From: Trichuris trichiura
Taxonomy: Eukaryota > Nematoda > Enoplea > Trichinellida > Trichuridae
NCBI GenBank assembly: GCA_037903355.1
Contig: JBAJFE010000017.1
Location: forward strand, 310,001-374,000
Direction of reading: 5' to 3'
Length of the DNA stretch: 64,000 bases
The translations under genes and the position numbers were made by a program. Below the pieces are notes generated by a model. It did not search any database. It was not told where the DNA came from and was given only the letters and a program-made list of their open reading frames with translations. Shown in pieces: positions 16,046-28,390 of this stretch; position 1 is the stretch's first letter, and every line of letters starts with the position of its first letter.

Positions 16046-18132
16046 TCAACGCGCCGCCTTGTTGAGTTGCAAAATTTCGCACAGAAGTTGGCAATTGCCT
16101 TCAATGGCGGTACTGCTGCTGCTGTCCATGGCGGCCATGAGAAAATTTGCTCTTTGAAGCGCCGGCGTCAGGTTGTCGTGGTTGCAGATCAAGTTGGGAT
16201 GGCATTCCTGTTGCGCTTGTTCGGCCAACTTTTCAGCCTTATTGTTTTCGTCAGCTTCGGTCTGGCCGTTCTGCGCAACTAATACTTTCCACGTGGACAA
16301 AAGAAAAAATGTAAATTTCTCACCTTCATTTTTGTGGAGCCGCTTAAAGTCAGCTCTTTTCGTTGCGTACCGGTTGGGTCACTTGCCGCGTAGACCCTTC
16401 GCATGCTAGTCGTGGATGGTAAATGCAGCTTTATTGACTTCTCGAAGGGTCCTTTTAGGTGATGATCATTTTTTAAAAGAAGCTGTCGGATAGATCGTCT
16501 GCCTTCGGGCATCCAAACATCTTGATAGCATTTTCCTTTACGAGATTCCCAACTGGGCAGGGCATTCATATTGTCCGCTAAATCCTGGAAGCTTCTAGAC
16601 TGAACGCGGTCTTTTCCCCAATATAGCACATCCGTCAGCAATCCAAAACGTATGCCGTGCTCTAGCGTCAGCATGATCAGTTCCTTGACGCAATTTAAAT
16701 CTTGCTGACGTTGTGCTTTAAGGTATAGCGTTCGCTTCTCTTTGTCCGTCACTGTTCTTTGAAAGCTGACCACAGCTTTAGTTAAATTTTCAATTATGGC
16801 TACGATACATCCTTTGTTGCCCATAATTTTGCCTACTGCCTTATTTGGTATTTCAAGCTGCGATTTGATTAGGTTGAGCTGGTGCTTTGGCTCGTCCTGG
16901 CCAGTCTCTGGACATCCCGCCGAACTGCTAATGCTCGAAGAAAGTAATTTGCTTTTGGATGCGTCAGAAGTCTTCTTGCTTTGATTCTTATTAGGCAATG
17001 ACTTTCCATTTTTGTCCAATGAACTTTTACGGCAGGCAGACTGCTTTTCCTTTCCCTTGTCCGCTTCCCGGAATTTGCAGCATAAGGACGCAAGCTGAGC
17101 AAAGTCCATTTTGATCTGATACTTCAGAAGAAAATGCATAAAGCAAATTGTGTTGTCAACATCCCGCTTATTGCGACCAGCGATTGCAACACGCTGCCAC
17201 AGTGCATCCTCTGCCGATGGTTCAAATGAGATAATGGTGTTGGTCAAAATTTCGACCATCGCTACAACGTCGTCGCCGCAGCCAAATATCGAAGCAGATA
17301 AGCTTTTAGGTATAACCATTTCACGCTTGATGAAGCGCTCGCCAAAACTTTCGGCAGCAAAAATACACTCCGCTTTCGAGACGTGAAATAAATCATCGGC
17401 CGAACTATTCGGTAGAAGTAAAAGTTTAAGTTCGTTTTTGAATTTTCCATTTGCATCTGCCGACGAACTGGGCCCTGAACTGCCTATAAGCTCAGCAGCA
17501 GTAGTAGCCGTATTCGCCTTCGGCTCTTCTCCGCTTGTGACGATGTTCGCAGCGGTAACAGCATCGGCTGGCTGCATTTCGCTCTTAGCCACTTCTCCAT
17601 TATGGTTTTCATTATCAGCTTTCTGAGATTTTTTATTTTTTGACCGCATTGCATTGGAAATAGGTTCAGTTGATTCTTTTAACTTTGACGCAGCAGTCAT
17701 TTGAAGATTGGACTTCGATTCCGTGGTCACAGATCCCTTCAGGGTTTTGCTTGCGAATAAATCTGATCCAGTAGCTTCATTTGAGCCTCGAGCATCTGAA
17801 GAGGAGGCTGCAACAAGGTTGTCCGTCGGTTTGACCGACAGAAGAGCAGTAGTAACCATAACGCTGCTAATTTTTCGATGCAGCGACATGTCCAAACAAT
17901 TTCCGTGATTCTTCTTAATCATTCCCAAATATTTGAGCATGTTCACTCGCTGCTCAAGCGGCAGAAGCAGTATGTCGTTGCCAAGCGCGGCAGCCTTGCA
18001 AACCAGCATGGACACATTGTACTTGCTTACGTGGTCAAAGGGCTCGCGTCGCCCTATTATACCAACTTGTTCTATCAAGTGACACAATTGATCAATTAAA
18101 ATCTTGTCAGGCACTTCATTTGTCGCCGCCAT
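16046..18132 (-). CDS. Protein with two KH-like RNA-binding modules
   Basis: Two exons (18132-16324 and 16270-16046, 53-base intron with GTGAG donor and GCGCAG acceptor, phase 0) give about 677 residues. KH domains bind single-stranded RNA or DNA. The better module spans about residues 424-496: a LEIPNKAVGKIMGNKGCIV core with a GNKG loop in the GxxG position, then a helix and strand and a closing helix (VKELIMLTLEHG). A similar but degenerate module at about 266-340 (REMVIPKSLSASIFG) lacks a proper GxxG loop. Between and before them lie low-complexity Ser/Ala/Lys linkers. The N-terminal 90 residues look like a small helical domain, and the tail after the second KH is Leu/Lys/Glu-rich. The ATG at 18132 is the first Met in the open frame; upstream non-ATG codons are ignored. 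The exact family is unknown. Confidence 0.8.
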
Positions 18133-21100
18133 ACTGGCATGCACAAAATGCACTCGGTGCAAGAGCAAGCGTTCACCGTACGCGCTAAAACTTTATAAAC
18201 GAAATTAGAACACGAAATGTTTAATCAGAAGTTTAAACCCTGCAGCTTTAAACATAATTGAGAGTTAATCGTTTAATGATAATCAAGCTCAGACATCCTA
18301 CAGTACGCCAACTGGCACAATTTGAAACCGCGTTCGAATGCCAAAATTCCATTACAACTTACTCGCTTCCCTGCCGCACTCTTTTACAAGTTTTTGCTCA
18401 AATGATCAACCCGGCGAAGCAAGTGCTTACGGTGTTTACGCCTTCATTGAAAGCGACGCATTCTGAAGCCTTTCTCTCGCTTTAAAGACGCATTTATTAG
18501 CAAGTTTCAGTTTTTTAAAAGTATTTCAGGTATCTGAAAAGTTTACTTTGGCAGTTTCACGCCGCGCCGTTGGAAATACAACATAGTGCTATCATCGGTA
18601 TACTGTTTTTTCAATAAATGATTGTCGCGTACGAATGAATAAAACATACTGTATGGCTTGAGAGAATGATTTGTATTGTATTTAAAGTTTGTCAGTGCAT
18701 TTTGTCGCTGCTAACGACTGATCAACGTGTAGAAAGTCGAATAAGAAAGGTTTAGCCTGTCATGGTATTTTTTAATTATGAATGTATTATTTTGTTTACG
18801 GTGCGTTGCAAAATATTCCGATAAAACTATAAAATGCTCTGTACGCTTTTCCGCTAGTATTTAGCAGGCTTGTCGATCCATTTTACGATTTACTGGCGCA
18901 AGTTTGAGGTAGCAATACGCGTGTATTCAATAGTTGAGAATTAATCTTTTGCTTCGATCTTTCTATGAATAAAATGTCGCAATTCTATTCCCATCCCATG
19001 TAGCTGCGTTAGTATTATTTTTTCAGGTACTCTTTACGTCAGAAGTTACAGGCTACAGTTTTCAAAGTCCGTACGGGCCTGATTGTTCCTCGTAGGCAAA
19101 ATATTGTATAATAGAATTTTTCTATTCCGAATGTTTTACTGACAATGAACGAACACTAATTAGTGGCACAGGGTGCAACTGTTAAGGAAAATGCAGGATA
19201 TTGTTATTGCTGAAACTCATTTTTCAAAAAATGCTCCAACACGTTTTCTTACGCGTAATCATCGGTCACTAACCGGCCGTGCATTTCAAATAGCTGTGAA
19301 AAAACTTTACAATTTCCTAAAGCTTTTCTCTGCCATACCCTAACGGCTAAGGGTTACACATAAAGCTTATTGATCGGTTTTTTGTAATGAACGCTTATTG
19401 TTTCGTTACCATGCAGCCAGCCTTCAAAAGGTTTATTTCTGTTCTAATGTCATATTTTTGTAAAAAATTATTTTAAATTAAACCCTACGGAAAACCTTGG
19501 AAATCCATTTCCTTTATCTATTCTTCCAATTGGATACGGTTGACTAGTGCGTTTGAAGTATTCAAGTTTACTTTATCTGATAAGGGCTTCTATCTCTTTC
19601 GAATCGTTGCGGCAGTTGGAGGAACACAGTTGTGTTTCTTTTCCGCTTTTGAGCCCGCATCTATTCGACTAATAAATTGCAGCGAGTTAAACTGGGCAAA
19701 CTGAGCGTTACAGTATAATAAATAGAACTCAGGTTCACTGCTCTCTCAGCTACTTCGATTATTCCATATTTCTTTATTATTTCTCTTCGAAATACAATGT
19801 AATCAGCAAATTTTATCTAACGTGCATGCAGCATAATAGCCAGAAGCTTAGAAAGGGAAAAGGCTTTAGGGAGAATGACTGAAATAATTACCAGGTAGTT
19901 CGTTGATAAGATGAATGCAATAAATGCATCAGAACCTACTGCAAATGACCAGTTCTTTATTCTTTGTTTTTATTGTTCTTTTGTATGTCTAGATAGTTCT
20001 TTTCTATGTGTTTTAAATCAGAGAACCACTGAAGCTTGTCAAAATCGAACTGTTCAGAGTTGGCAATGAATTACATCTGGAACGAATAGCCTATCATACG
20101 AGTCGTTTTTTCTTTGTTATTTTCTATCATGTTTATCTGTATAGTATATATATAGTTTGTTTGTGTTATTTTTTTGGTTTGCAGTCGCGCAAGTTACACG
20201 CCCCGTAAAACATTGGAATGCAACATAGCATAAAAGCTTCTTTGGAGTGCGAGTTTGGATAATTTTGTTTTTTTATGCTTAATTATCACAGTGTTTTGAC
20301 AGCTCGGTATTGAAGCGGGAGTATAAAAATACGGCGCAAAGCGGCGCGGGAAAACTTTCTTGCTCAATTTTTTAAATTCGTCATTTTAACACTTGCGCAA
20401 CCGTTTTCACGTCTTCACTCTGAGCGAAGGGTGCTAAAAGTAAGCCGCATAAACGGCCGTCATCTGCGCTCGAGATGCGTTTCAGTTTTTAGCGGCGATT
20501 CAACTTCTTTTGCCTCCTTTCTTCGACTTCCAATTTTTTCCCAATCAGCGCTACCAAGCACCGTTCGCTTATACGTTTAGTTTTTACCACGTAGGCCAGG
20601 CAGACATACGATCCGCATTCTTTAAAATGTTTTCCAAGCAATATGGTCTCCATTTGAATTTGTAAAAAAACGTTACGCGGCTTGCAGTGGTTTTGTGTTG
20701 GATATGTTTTTGCACAAATCCATCCCGGCATGGTAACGCTTTTTTGGATAAAATAATTTAACGTTTAATCTTCCGTCTGAGTCATTGCTCAACAAGTTTC
20801 TTACGTATCATTTGCGAAGGCGTCATGAGATGGTACTCATTACTTTATGGAAAGGATTCATGTGATATATGGAAGTCTAAACCATTACAGCGAACCCAAC
20901 ATAGCTTTCCTTTGGTTGTTTATATTTTGGAGTTCTTTGCATTTGGTTTTTATGTTCTTGTAAGCTGCGACATAGCCCAAGTGACTGCTAGTGGTTCGCC
21001 AAAAATAAAATCTTCCATCTTTTACAGTTTCTCACCAAAGCAGATTGAAGCGAATAATCTTGAAACTAAGTTAGACCGATTAATTTGCATTTCTCGTTGG

Positions 21101-22057
21101 CTAATTAAGGCTGTCAATATTTTTTTACGCAGAAATATTTAATAGATATTTTTAAATTCAGTAATTTTTATTCGCCAGCGTAAAGGTACGCGCGTGGGCG
21201 TCGTAAGAGAGATAGAGCAGTGGAGTTCTGTGTTACAATGGTTGCTGCTTACACGACTTCAAAAAATGGACGCTTTTATCCATTGCCGCTTAAAAACTTT
21301 TATCGAGTGAAACCGCGCAGTTGATAGCCGTAGTTTTCCAGTTACCGCAGATTGGAAAATAAAAAATTGAGGACGTTATCTATTTTATTGGCAAAAAAGT
21401 GCGTTAGCAATTTTTTTCAGATACGAGAGGCGTTTCGCTTCACTTTGCTCAACTTATGTATGCGTTTCATTTAATTTTACTCCTTTGTTATCCTTTCCGA
21501 ACGTCTTTATATTATCAAACCTTTTAAAGTACATATTCTCTGTTGTTGTATTTTTACCAGTCAATATTTCGCTAATATTTTAATTGACAAAACGCTCGCA
21601 TTAACGAATTTTTGAAAATCAGCTCAGCTGCTTTACCGCATAGATTTTTTGCGTTTACTTTAATCACTGCTTTTTCCACTGTCCATCGCGTAGGGCAGAA
21701 CTAAAACCAATATACGAAAGCGTTTGTACCTTACTGCGAATATACCGCCACACATACACCCTGAAAAGTGCTAACACTCTTTTTATGATCCGCTTATTGT
21801 ATAAATGGGCTTAGCTTATACGAGTTGCTAGTTATGCTTAAGCATAACCCATTGAAGCTGATAGCTTCAGCGCATTGCTCTGTATTCCCTTATAGCAATA
21901 GTTTCTGATACATGTACACTTACAGTTTTTGTTAACTTTACATAGAGGCCATTTGGTAATCGCCTTATTTGGCCAACTCGATTGCAAAAGTGAAAGTAAT
22001 CATTGAATGTAGAAGAAGGCGGCATCGTCTAGTTTACTTCTCTCCGCCAAATCATAT
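18133..22057. other. Long intergenic stretch with two unsupported small frames
   Basis: About 3.9 kb of AT-rich DNA. Two frames stand out slightly. The minus strand 20731-20489 encodes 80 residues ending in a charged Lys/Arg/Glu tail (EVEERRQKKLNRR). The plus strand 20825-21142 encodes 105 residues with one hydrophobic helix. Neither has a recognisable family or splice partner, so neither is called as a gene. Confidence 0.45.
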
Positions 22058-23479
22058 ATGAGTTCTATCGGTGGAAAAATACAGGGCATAATTGAGGCGC
22101 AAGCCAGTCATTTGAAAGTACGTCCTTTAGCGTTTGTATTGAGGTGTGTTTTTTTCCCGCCTTGCCAGTTTGAATATAAATAAAATTCTCAATTTTGTGC
22201 TTTTAGCTACGACGTTTGAGTGTGGCATATGTGGCCTCGCTGAGCAGCAAGAATCAGTTGCGAAAAGAGCGTAAGCTTACGCTCTTCCATTATGTTGTGT
22301 TTAATGTGGTATCCACTTTTAGAGGAGAGGTGGGGTCGTTCAATGCGACTTCCTGAAATCAAGTCATTTCGTATTATGCGCTACTCCCCATTGGTAAGGA
22401 ACGCCCTACATATTCTCTTGTCTGCCAATTTTCCAACGAATTTATCTAGGTCGCGCGGTACCGTTGATTGTACAGTTTTCGTCCCATGAGAGGGCGGACG
22501 AAGTTTCGATGACTTAGTTTAAAAAAACTGAGCCAGAAGCGAGAAAGCCAGCTGAGTTTATTCACCCACGGAATGGAGCGCGCGTCGCAAGACGCATTAC
22601 CTCAAATTAGGCTTTGCCGCCAGGAGGGGAACGGCTCCAATTTGGCCAACCGCTGCGGAAGTGAATATTACCGTTAGCTGCTTGGCCGTCCTTGCCCCAC
22701 TTTATCGTTGGCCTTGCCATTTCAAGTAATTCTCTCCATCGTTCACGATCGCGCAATTTGTCCACTGTTGATAAATAAACCCAAATTGCTATCATAGCAA
22801 TCATCTTCCCTGCTCGTATGTACTATTCCGCTGATCATTAACACCGCATAACAGGTGTTAATAGTGCTCAGCCTTTTGCAGCTAAGCTCCTCAGCGATCG
22901 CTATATGATTTTGGGTGAATGTCACTACGCGGAATGAGCTTACTTGCATCTTTTGTATAGCATATATAAACTTTCAAAAGAAGGAGGGAAGGTTTAGCTG
23001 CTGTAATTCCAAAAAAGAAAGTTTCGCAGCGCCGCTGTTGAAGTTTGAGAAAAAAGAACGTAAACAGGCTGACGCTGTTGTTCAATCCAGTTGGCGGATG
23101 ATGAAGATGCAGCGCATCGGGACACAGCCCCAGTTTTGGGGCAAAAACTTTTGGGGTTGGGCTTAGCAGAGTTTCGTTATTCGTTGCAAAGTGGGGCCAA
23201 TGCAATTGGGATCAAAGTGGACCAGGTCAAACGATTCGCCAATGTTCAAGTCTCTCTTCGCGCTGGAAACTGTTCTTGGCGAAAAATAGCCCAAGCCGGA
23301 GGCGGTGGTCGACTAAAAAAGTGGCGTTGTTATTTTGGATCAACTTACGGAAAGATCCATCTTTGGCGCCAGGATTCGCCGGCGCGCTTTATTCTCCTTC
23401 TTTCCGCCCTGATTCGTTTGCATGTGAATCGTATAGCGGGCTTGCCCCACTAATTCAAAATATGGATTTTTCATTAAAG
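22058..23479 (+). CDS. Unrecognised gene, first three exons (3' end unresolved)
   Basis: Three exons join in frame: 22058-22117 (ATG start), 22207-22270 and 23322-23479, with introns of 89 and 1051 bases and phases 0 and 1. The peptide starts MSSIGGKIQGIIEAQ and has a helical Lys/Arg/Leu region (LRRLSVAYVASLSSKNQLR). It continues into a stretch rich in aromatic and proline residues (LFWINLRKDPSLAPGF and FRPDSFACESYSG). No family was recognised. Further coding-like text at 23500-23620 (PLTDVQRVHFPFLVPNP) suggests more exons, but their borders are unclear. The first two exons are joined by good GTACG and TTTTAG signals; the third is less certain. Confidence 0.4.
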
Positions 23480-24906
23480 GTGTTTCGTAAACATCCGGCT
23501 GTTGGCGGTGGCGAGATTTTCAAAAAGGAGAAATGCCTCAGGCACCGCTTACAGATGTTCAACGTGTACATTTTCCTTTTTTGGTACCTAATCCGGTGTT
23601 TGGCACGTGGCTATTGGTTCCACCTTGAAATGTCTTTCTTTCCATCAATACGTAATCAGTCCAGGTCAGATGGGCTGCATGCTTGAGCATTTTTCCGTCC
23701 GTATGGTCCGCAGCCTTAAGCATTGCGCAATGCAGCGCGGCATGATGCGTTGTCTTTTGTTTCGCGGCATGTTAACCTACATAGATCGTAATTGTTTCGT
23801 CATGTTGTTTTGGAGTTCCCCTAATTTCCCTAATGGAACGTACGTGACGCTTAGGATGATTCACTTACGTTGGATGGAAGTTGAACTTTCTTTTTACGCC
23901 TACAGCCCGTAAAATAATATTTTTTTCTCTACGGCAGCCTTTGTGCATCCGTAAAGCAAACAACGGAATCGCTTCCACTAGTTGGATATACGAATCGGTT
24001 GTTTAAAAAGAAAGGATGCTGAAAAACCCAACTTTCAGCCTTCTGTATTGGCGCTTCCCTTTCGCGCGGGTACAAGCGTCAATAAGCGTAGAAGTTTTTA
24101 CGTTGGCTAAAAGTTCTCGGCTAAAACAGTTCACTCAGCTTCGGAGGGATTTATGGAAAGCAAAATGCAAATCCGTTTCGGCTTTGCAAAGTTGGCGGGA
24201 AGATGTTTTACGGGCTCACATCCAAAGGCGGCAGCAGTGTTGTAGTCGCGTGAAGCCGACCGTTCGACAGGTTGGAATGCTCTTTAATTAGGTTATACCT
24301 TTCTGTGATCATTGGCAAGGTACCATAAGCACCTATGGTTGTCATCACGAATTTTAAAGACCAAATTCCATCACTGCCTGCCATTTGACAGTGACATCTC
24401 GTGTCATAACTGATGTCATCAGCCAGCTTAGAAATTTGATGAAGGAAGGCCATATATATCTTTATTGAGCAAACAGTTGGCGAACAGTTGTGAAATTGAA
24501 ATGACGCATTATTGGCGCTACTGAAACTTTGCGGTTTGCTCATATTATTGTCCTTTTGCCGAGTCTGTATAGCAGCAGTAGGGCAGTTCTTGGTTTGGCG
24601 GGAGGCGTCGCAGTAGCATCATTGGGCATTTTGCAAAGGTGACGTATGTCCCGCGAATTTTCGTAACAACCATCGGATGCCCGACGATTCGTTGAAGCGC
24701 TTGTGGTTAGCGGTCGCTGGCCTTTGAGCTGTCATGACCTAGCCGTATGCGAACAACTTCAAGAGCACCCAACAAGCTGCCCCGCCAACTGGCCAATCGG
24801 CTCAAAAGGTGGCCAACTAGCTGCCCGTGGCGCATATTGGCATTGCTTTAAATTTGCACTCCCTTCTGGCCAGTGCCACTTTTCTAGTCGGCTCTGCAAA
24901 GAATTT
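23480..24906. other. Unresolved region, possible continuation of the preceding gene
   Basis: Contains protein-like fragments that could not be joined. The clearest is 24130-24270, open between an AACAG acceptor and a CAG/GTTGG donor and encoding a Arg/Lys/Gln-rich helix (QLRRDLWKAKCKSV). Two further plus-strand frames overlap between 23500 and 23910. No family was recognised. Confidence 0.3.
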
Positions 24907-25188
24907 ATGAATCTCCTTTGGACTTTTCTCTGCTGGCTTCAGCCTGTCCTTATTTGGCTTCCGACTACGTTCGCCTATCCATTAAAGGTCATTGCTTGGC
25001 AGTCGCCATCTATTGCCGCTTACGAAAGCCGTTTCGTCACACCAGCGGTTATTTCTTCAAATATGGAACAAGTGGATAGCCCGGTATCTTTTACGTCCGA
25101 CGAGTTGACAACAATAAGGCATCTGCTTCGAGCAGCCTCGCATTCCAGGCATCGTCGCAAAAGAATCAACATGATCAAAGAAGCTATG
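24907..25188 (+). CDS. Putative secreted protein, first exon only
   Basis: An ATG at 24907 opens a 94-codon exon ending at a GTAAGC donor (25189). The first 23 residues form a convincing signal peptide with Trp/Leu-rich core (LLWTFLCWLQPVLIWL) and a likely cleavage after TTFA. The rest is polar with no cysteines and ends with RHRRKR, a site of the kind cut by furin-like proprotein convertases, then INMIKEAM. A secreted precursor such as a hormone-like or protease propeptide is possible, but no downstream exon could be linked with confidence. An in-frame extension upstream of this Met exists but does not begin with a signal sequence. Confidence 0.38.
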
Positions 25189-27238
25189 GTAAGCATCAGG
25201 CCGTGTAAGGAAAAAAAGAGAGAACACTTCGTTTTCCATAAATTACTTGCGGAGGGGCAACTTTTTTTTCTCTTCGCCTTCTTTGCCGCCAGCGAGGAAA
25301 CGATGATCAGCGGACTAATTGGCGTACAAGTGGGACCGCCAAGCGAAGTGGCTTTTTAAAGTTGCAGCCATTTTTTCGCTCTGATATATCTTTCCATTCA
25401 AGGGCATTCGGGAAAAAAAGTGTCTCCCGGATTCGGTCACTCAGGACAAGTCGTTTAGCCATAGGGTCCACCTGTCTCTCTTTTGAAGATGTACTTGTCT
25501 CCGTTAAGGATGGATGAAAAATTATTCTGTCCATACTCCTCCAGCTGGGTGATTGATTTGACATCGAAGTGACAGTGCGGCTTTTGCTCACTTTTCCTCG
25601 TTGGACTTTTTCGTATCGTTCCAGTTTTTTCTCCATTCCATCTGTCGCGTTGACTCGTCAGAGACAAGGCGTTTCGGGGATCTCGCGTTCCACATGGCTC
25701 CGCTTTAAATGTCCACGCCGAATGCGAATGTACGTGATCTTATTCGGTGCCGATTTGTCTTCCAATCGTTGGCCACACCAAAAATAGCTTGCCAACGTGT
25801 TAATTTTTAGTTCGCAACCGACTTGCCTGCCGCGTTCATCCCAAAGGCTCTTTTCGCTTAGCGGAGGAGGATTTCGTTCATTTAACACAATATTGTTTTG
25901 TAAAAAAGCAGCTGGCATACTTTCTTTGCTAAGAAAAGATACGTTAAGTTAGTTCATGAAGCGCCCACAGCCTTAGATTGCCAAAACTTAGTTTTTCAAC
26001 GTACCTAAGCAAGCCTATAGCATAAGAAGGTTAGCCCGTTGCTTAGGTATGCGTATCTGTTGTTTTTGTTCTTTCAACAACGATTGAATAGCGTCTTTTC
26101 CGAGAAAGCGCTATAGCGAAACGTTCGACTGTTTATTGTCGTCATATCCGCCTGAGGGCAGCCGGACCTCGAAAGTTGCTCCTACATTTATTTTCGTATT
26201 CATAAATTTGCATATACGACATATGCAACAGTCGATGGACAACGAGTTGTCTTTTCCCGCCTTTTAGAATGTTCAAAAACAAGTCGAGTAGGAAAAGTGC
26301 TACGGTCGAGCAATCGACCGACATAATGTTTAGCATTTAAGTATTCAATAAGATTTGTTGCGGCAAAAAGCTTTAAGTCGGAAAAAGCAATAACAGAAGG
26401 TCAGCGTTACGTTTAGTACCTTCTTTAGCGCGGTACTGTTTTGCCGTGGTAGGTACGAGCAGTATCGCTATGGTCGTTGATTATTTTTGCAATGTCGTAG
26501 AAATCGAATGCCAACCGCTCAGCGACGTTGGTTCGAGTAGAATTTGTGTCATTGCCCAGCATTTGCTGTCATACTTAACCTTTTCTGCGTAGAAGTTCGG
26601 TTCACAGTTTTGTACAAAGGTTACGGGGCCATTGAAATGGAAAATTCGCATCTGTTTGTTTTCCCACCTTTCGCCGTACCGTTAATTACCACCCGCAGCC
26701 GCTGAGCGCCAGCGAGCAAAGATGTACTCCACTTTGCGCGCTATCAAAAGCCATACATGCCGGCCAAGTCGGATGGAATTTTCCACTGCTCTACCGGCAA
26801 TGAAACGCTATGTAGAGATTGAATTCTTTCTTGTAGAGAGCGTGTGGGCAAAATAGTTACACGTTATCCCTTTGAATGGGCGATATCTGGATGGTTAAAT
26901 TTTTTCATCCTTTTCAAACTTCAACGTGTTCTCATAGGTCTTCCAACAGCCAGCAATACGACCTTTTAAAAGTGACGTATTAAATTATGCAAATTTCTTC
27001 TTTTGACCAGCTTATATTTAATGCTTTTAATGAGGTATATGTAGCTGTCAGTTTGTAGTATCAAAAAGCGGACTCTATGTAGGCTTGCAAGCTTTCGTAA
27101 TGCCATTTTGCTGTTGCAAGATAAAAAAAAGTAGATTGCTTAATTTAGAGATACCTCCGTCGTTACGGATACATATCCGGGGTGTGCAAGGAGGAAAACG
27201 TCAAGGAAGCACTGAAGTAGGGTCCTCTTTTTTCGATT
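25189..27238. other. Gene-poor stretch with unlinked frames
   Basis: Three overlapping minus-strand frames of 70-109 codons lie at 25918-25307. They are charged and lack a recognised family; they may be exons or noise. The first exon of the metalloproteinase (signal peptide and start of the propeptide) should lie in the right part of this interval but was not identified. Confidence 0.35.
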
Positions 27239-28326
27239 ATGGCAACGCTGTCAAGGCTTGGACATCTTAGAGTATTCCAAGAAATGGCTGGTATCCCCTC
27301 TACTGGAGATCTGAACGCATCAACTATAGGAAAGATGCGTCAGAGACGCTGCGGAATAGCTGACGTCCAGTTTGCGCGCCGAAGCTCAGCGTTGCACAAG
27401 AAAAAAAAGCGTTTCAGTAAGTGTGGACCATTTTTGGTTCAAATTCGCAACTGGCGAAACTCTTTAGCCCAAGTAAGCAAATGGCTTGGAAAGATGAGCT
27501 CCCACGACGTGCTAAGGCTTAAATGGAAGATTGCAAAATATTCCCAAAAGTTGCACCCTGAGGCAACAAGGTAGCAGGCAATTTTGCCTTTATTCCCTTC
27601 CAGGTGAACCTGTTGGGTCGTTTGCAGATTGGTTGTCCGAAGCGCGTTCAAAATATGGTCAGACCAAATTGCTATTCCGTCAATGAGGACAGCAAAGTTG
27701 GAATTTTCCGAGAGCAGCAGTGCCGACGACTCTGATATTGACATATTGTTTGCTACTGGTGAACACGGTGACCAATATCCTTTCGACGGAGGTAAGCAAC
27801 ATTACTATACGTTCTGCCCGGCTAGTTGGAATTTTAAAGTTTTTTAAGCTCCAGATCTTAAGTGCACAATGAGTTACGCTTCAACCTTTTCAGCCGTTGG
27901 CTGAATGCGCATTTTCAAGATATAATTGATTTTTTTTCCACCTGCAGGTCGAGCACGAAAAAAACAAAATGGCTAAGGGGGATCACTAACCTGCATCTTT
28001 TGAATGAGAACTCTGTCTTCAACTTAACTCTTTTTTCTTCGATGCATTATTTTTTTAAAGTACTTAAGCCGATGTTCACTTGAAACTGAACATCAATCAG
28101 CGCGTTCTTCTTCATTTCCTTTAGCAAATTGACATTTCGTTTAATGTACGCATTTCTTTTACTGCGAAGAAAAACTATGTTAATTGCTGTCAAACTATGC
28201 TTGCATATTTTGCTGGAGCGTTATGCAGCTTGAAAAAATAGCCTTCAATAGAGCAGGTCGTATGCTCACGCAAAAAACTCCATTTTGTCAGCGTAACTTT
28301 CAATGCTTGCAATTAATAGCGTCGTC

Positions 28327-28390
<64 letters not shown>

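Noticed and set aside
18258..18485. 75-codon plus-strand frame upstream of the KH gene
   Set aside because: No family features, no splice partner and ordinary length for chance in this composition.
22607..22804. Minus-strand 65-codon frame with DRERWRELLEMA
   Set aside because: The wording recalls C-termini of some retroelement polyproteins, but nothing upstream supports a retroelement and the match is too short.
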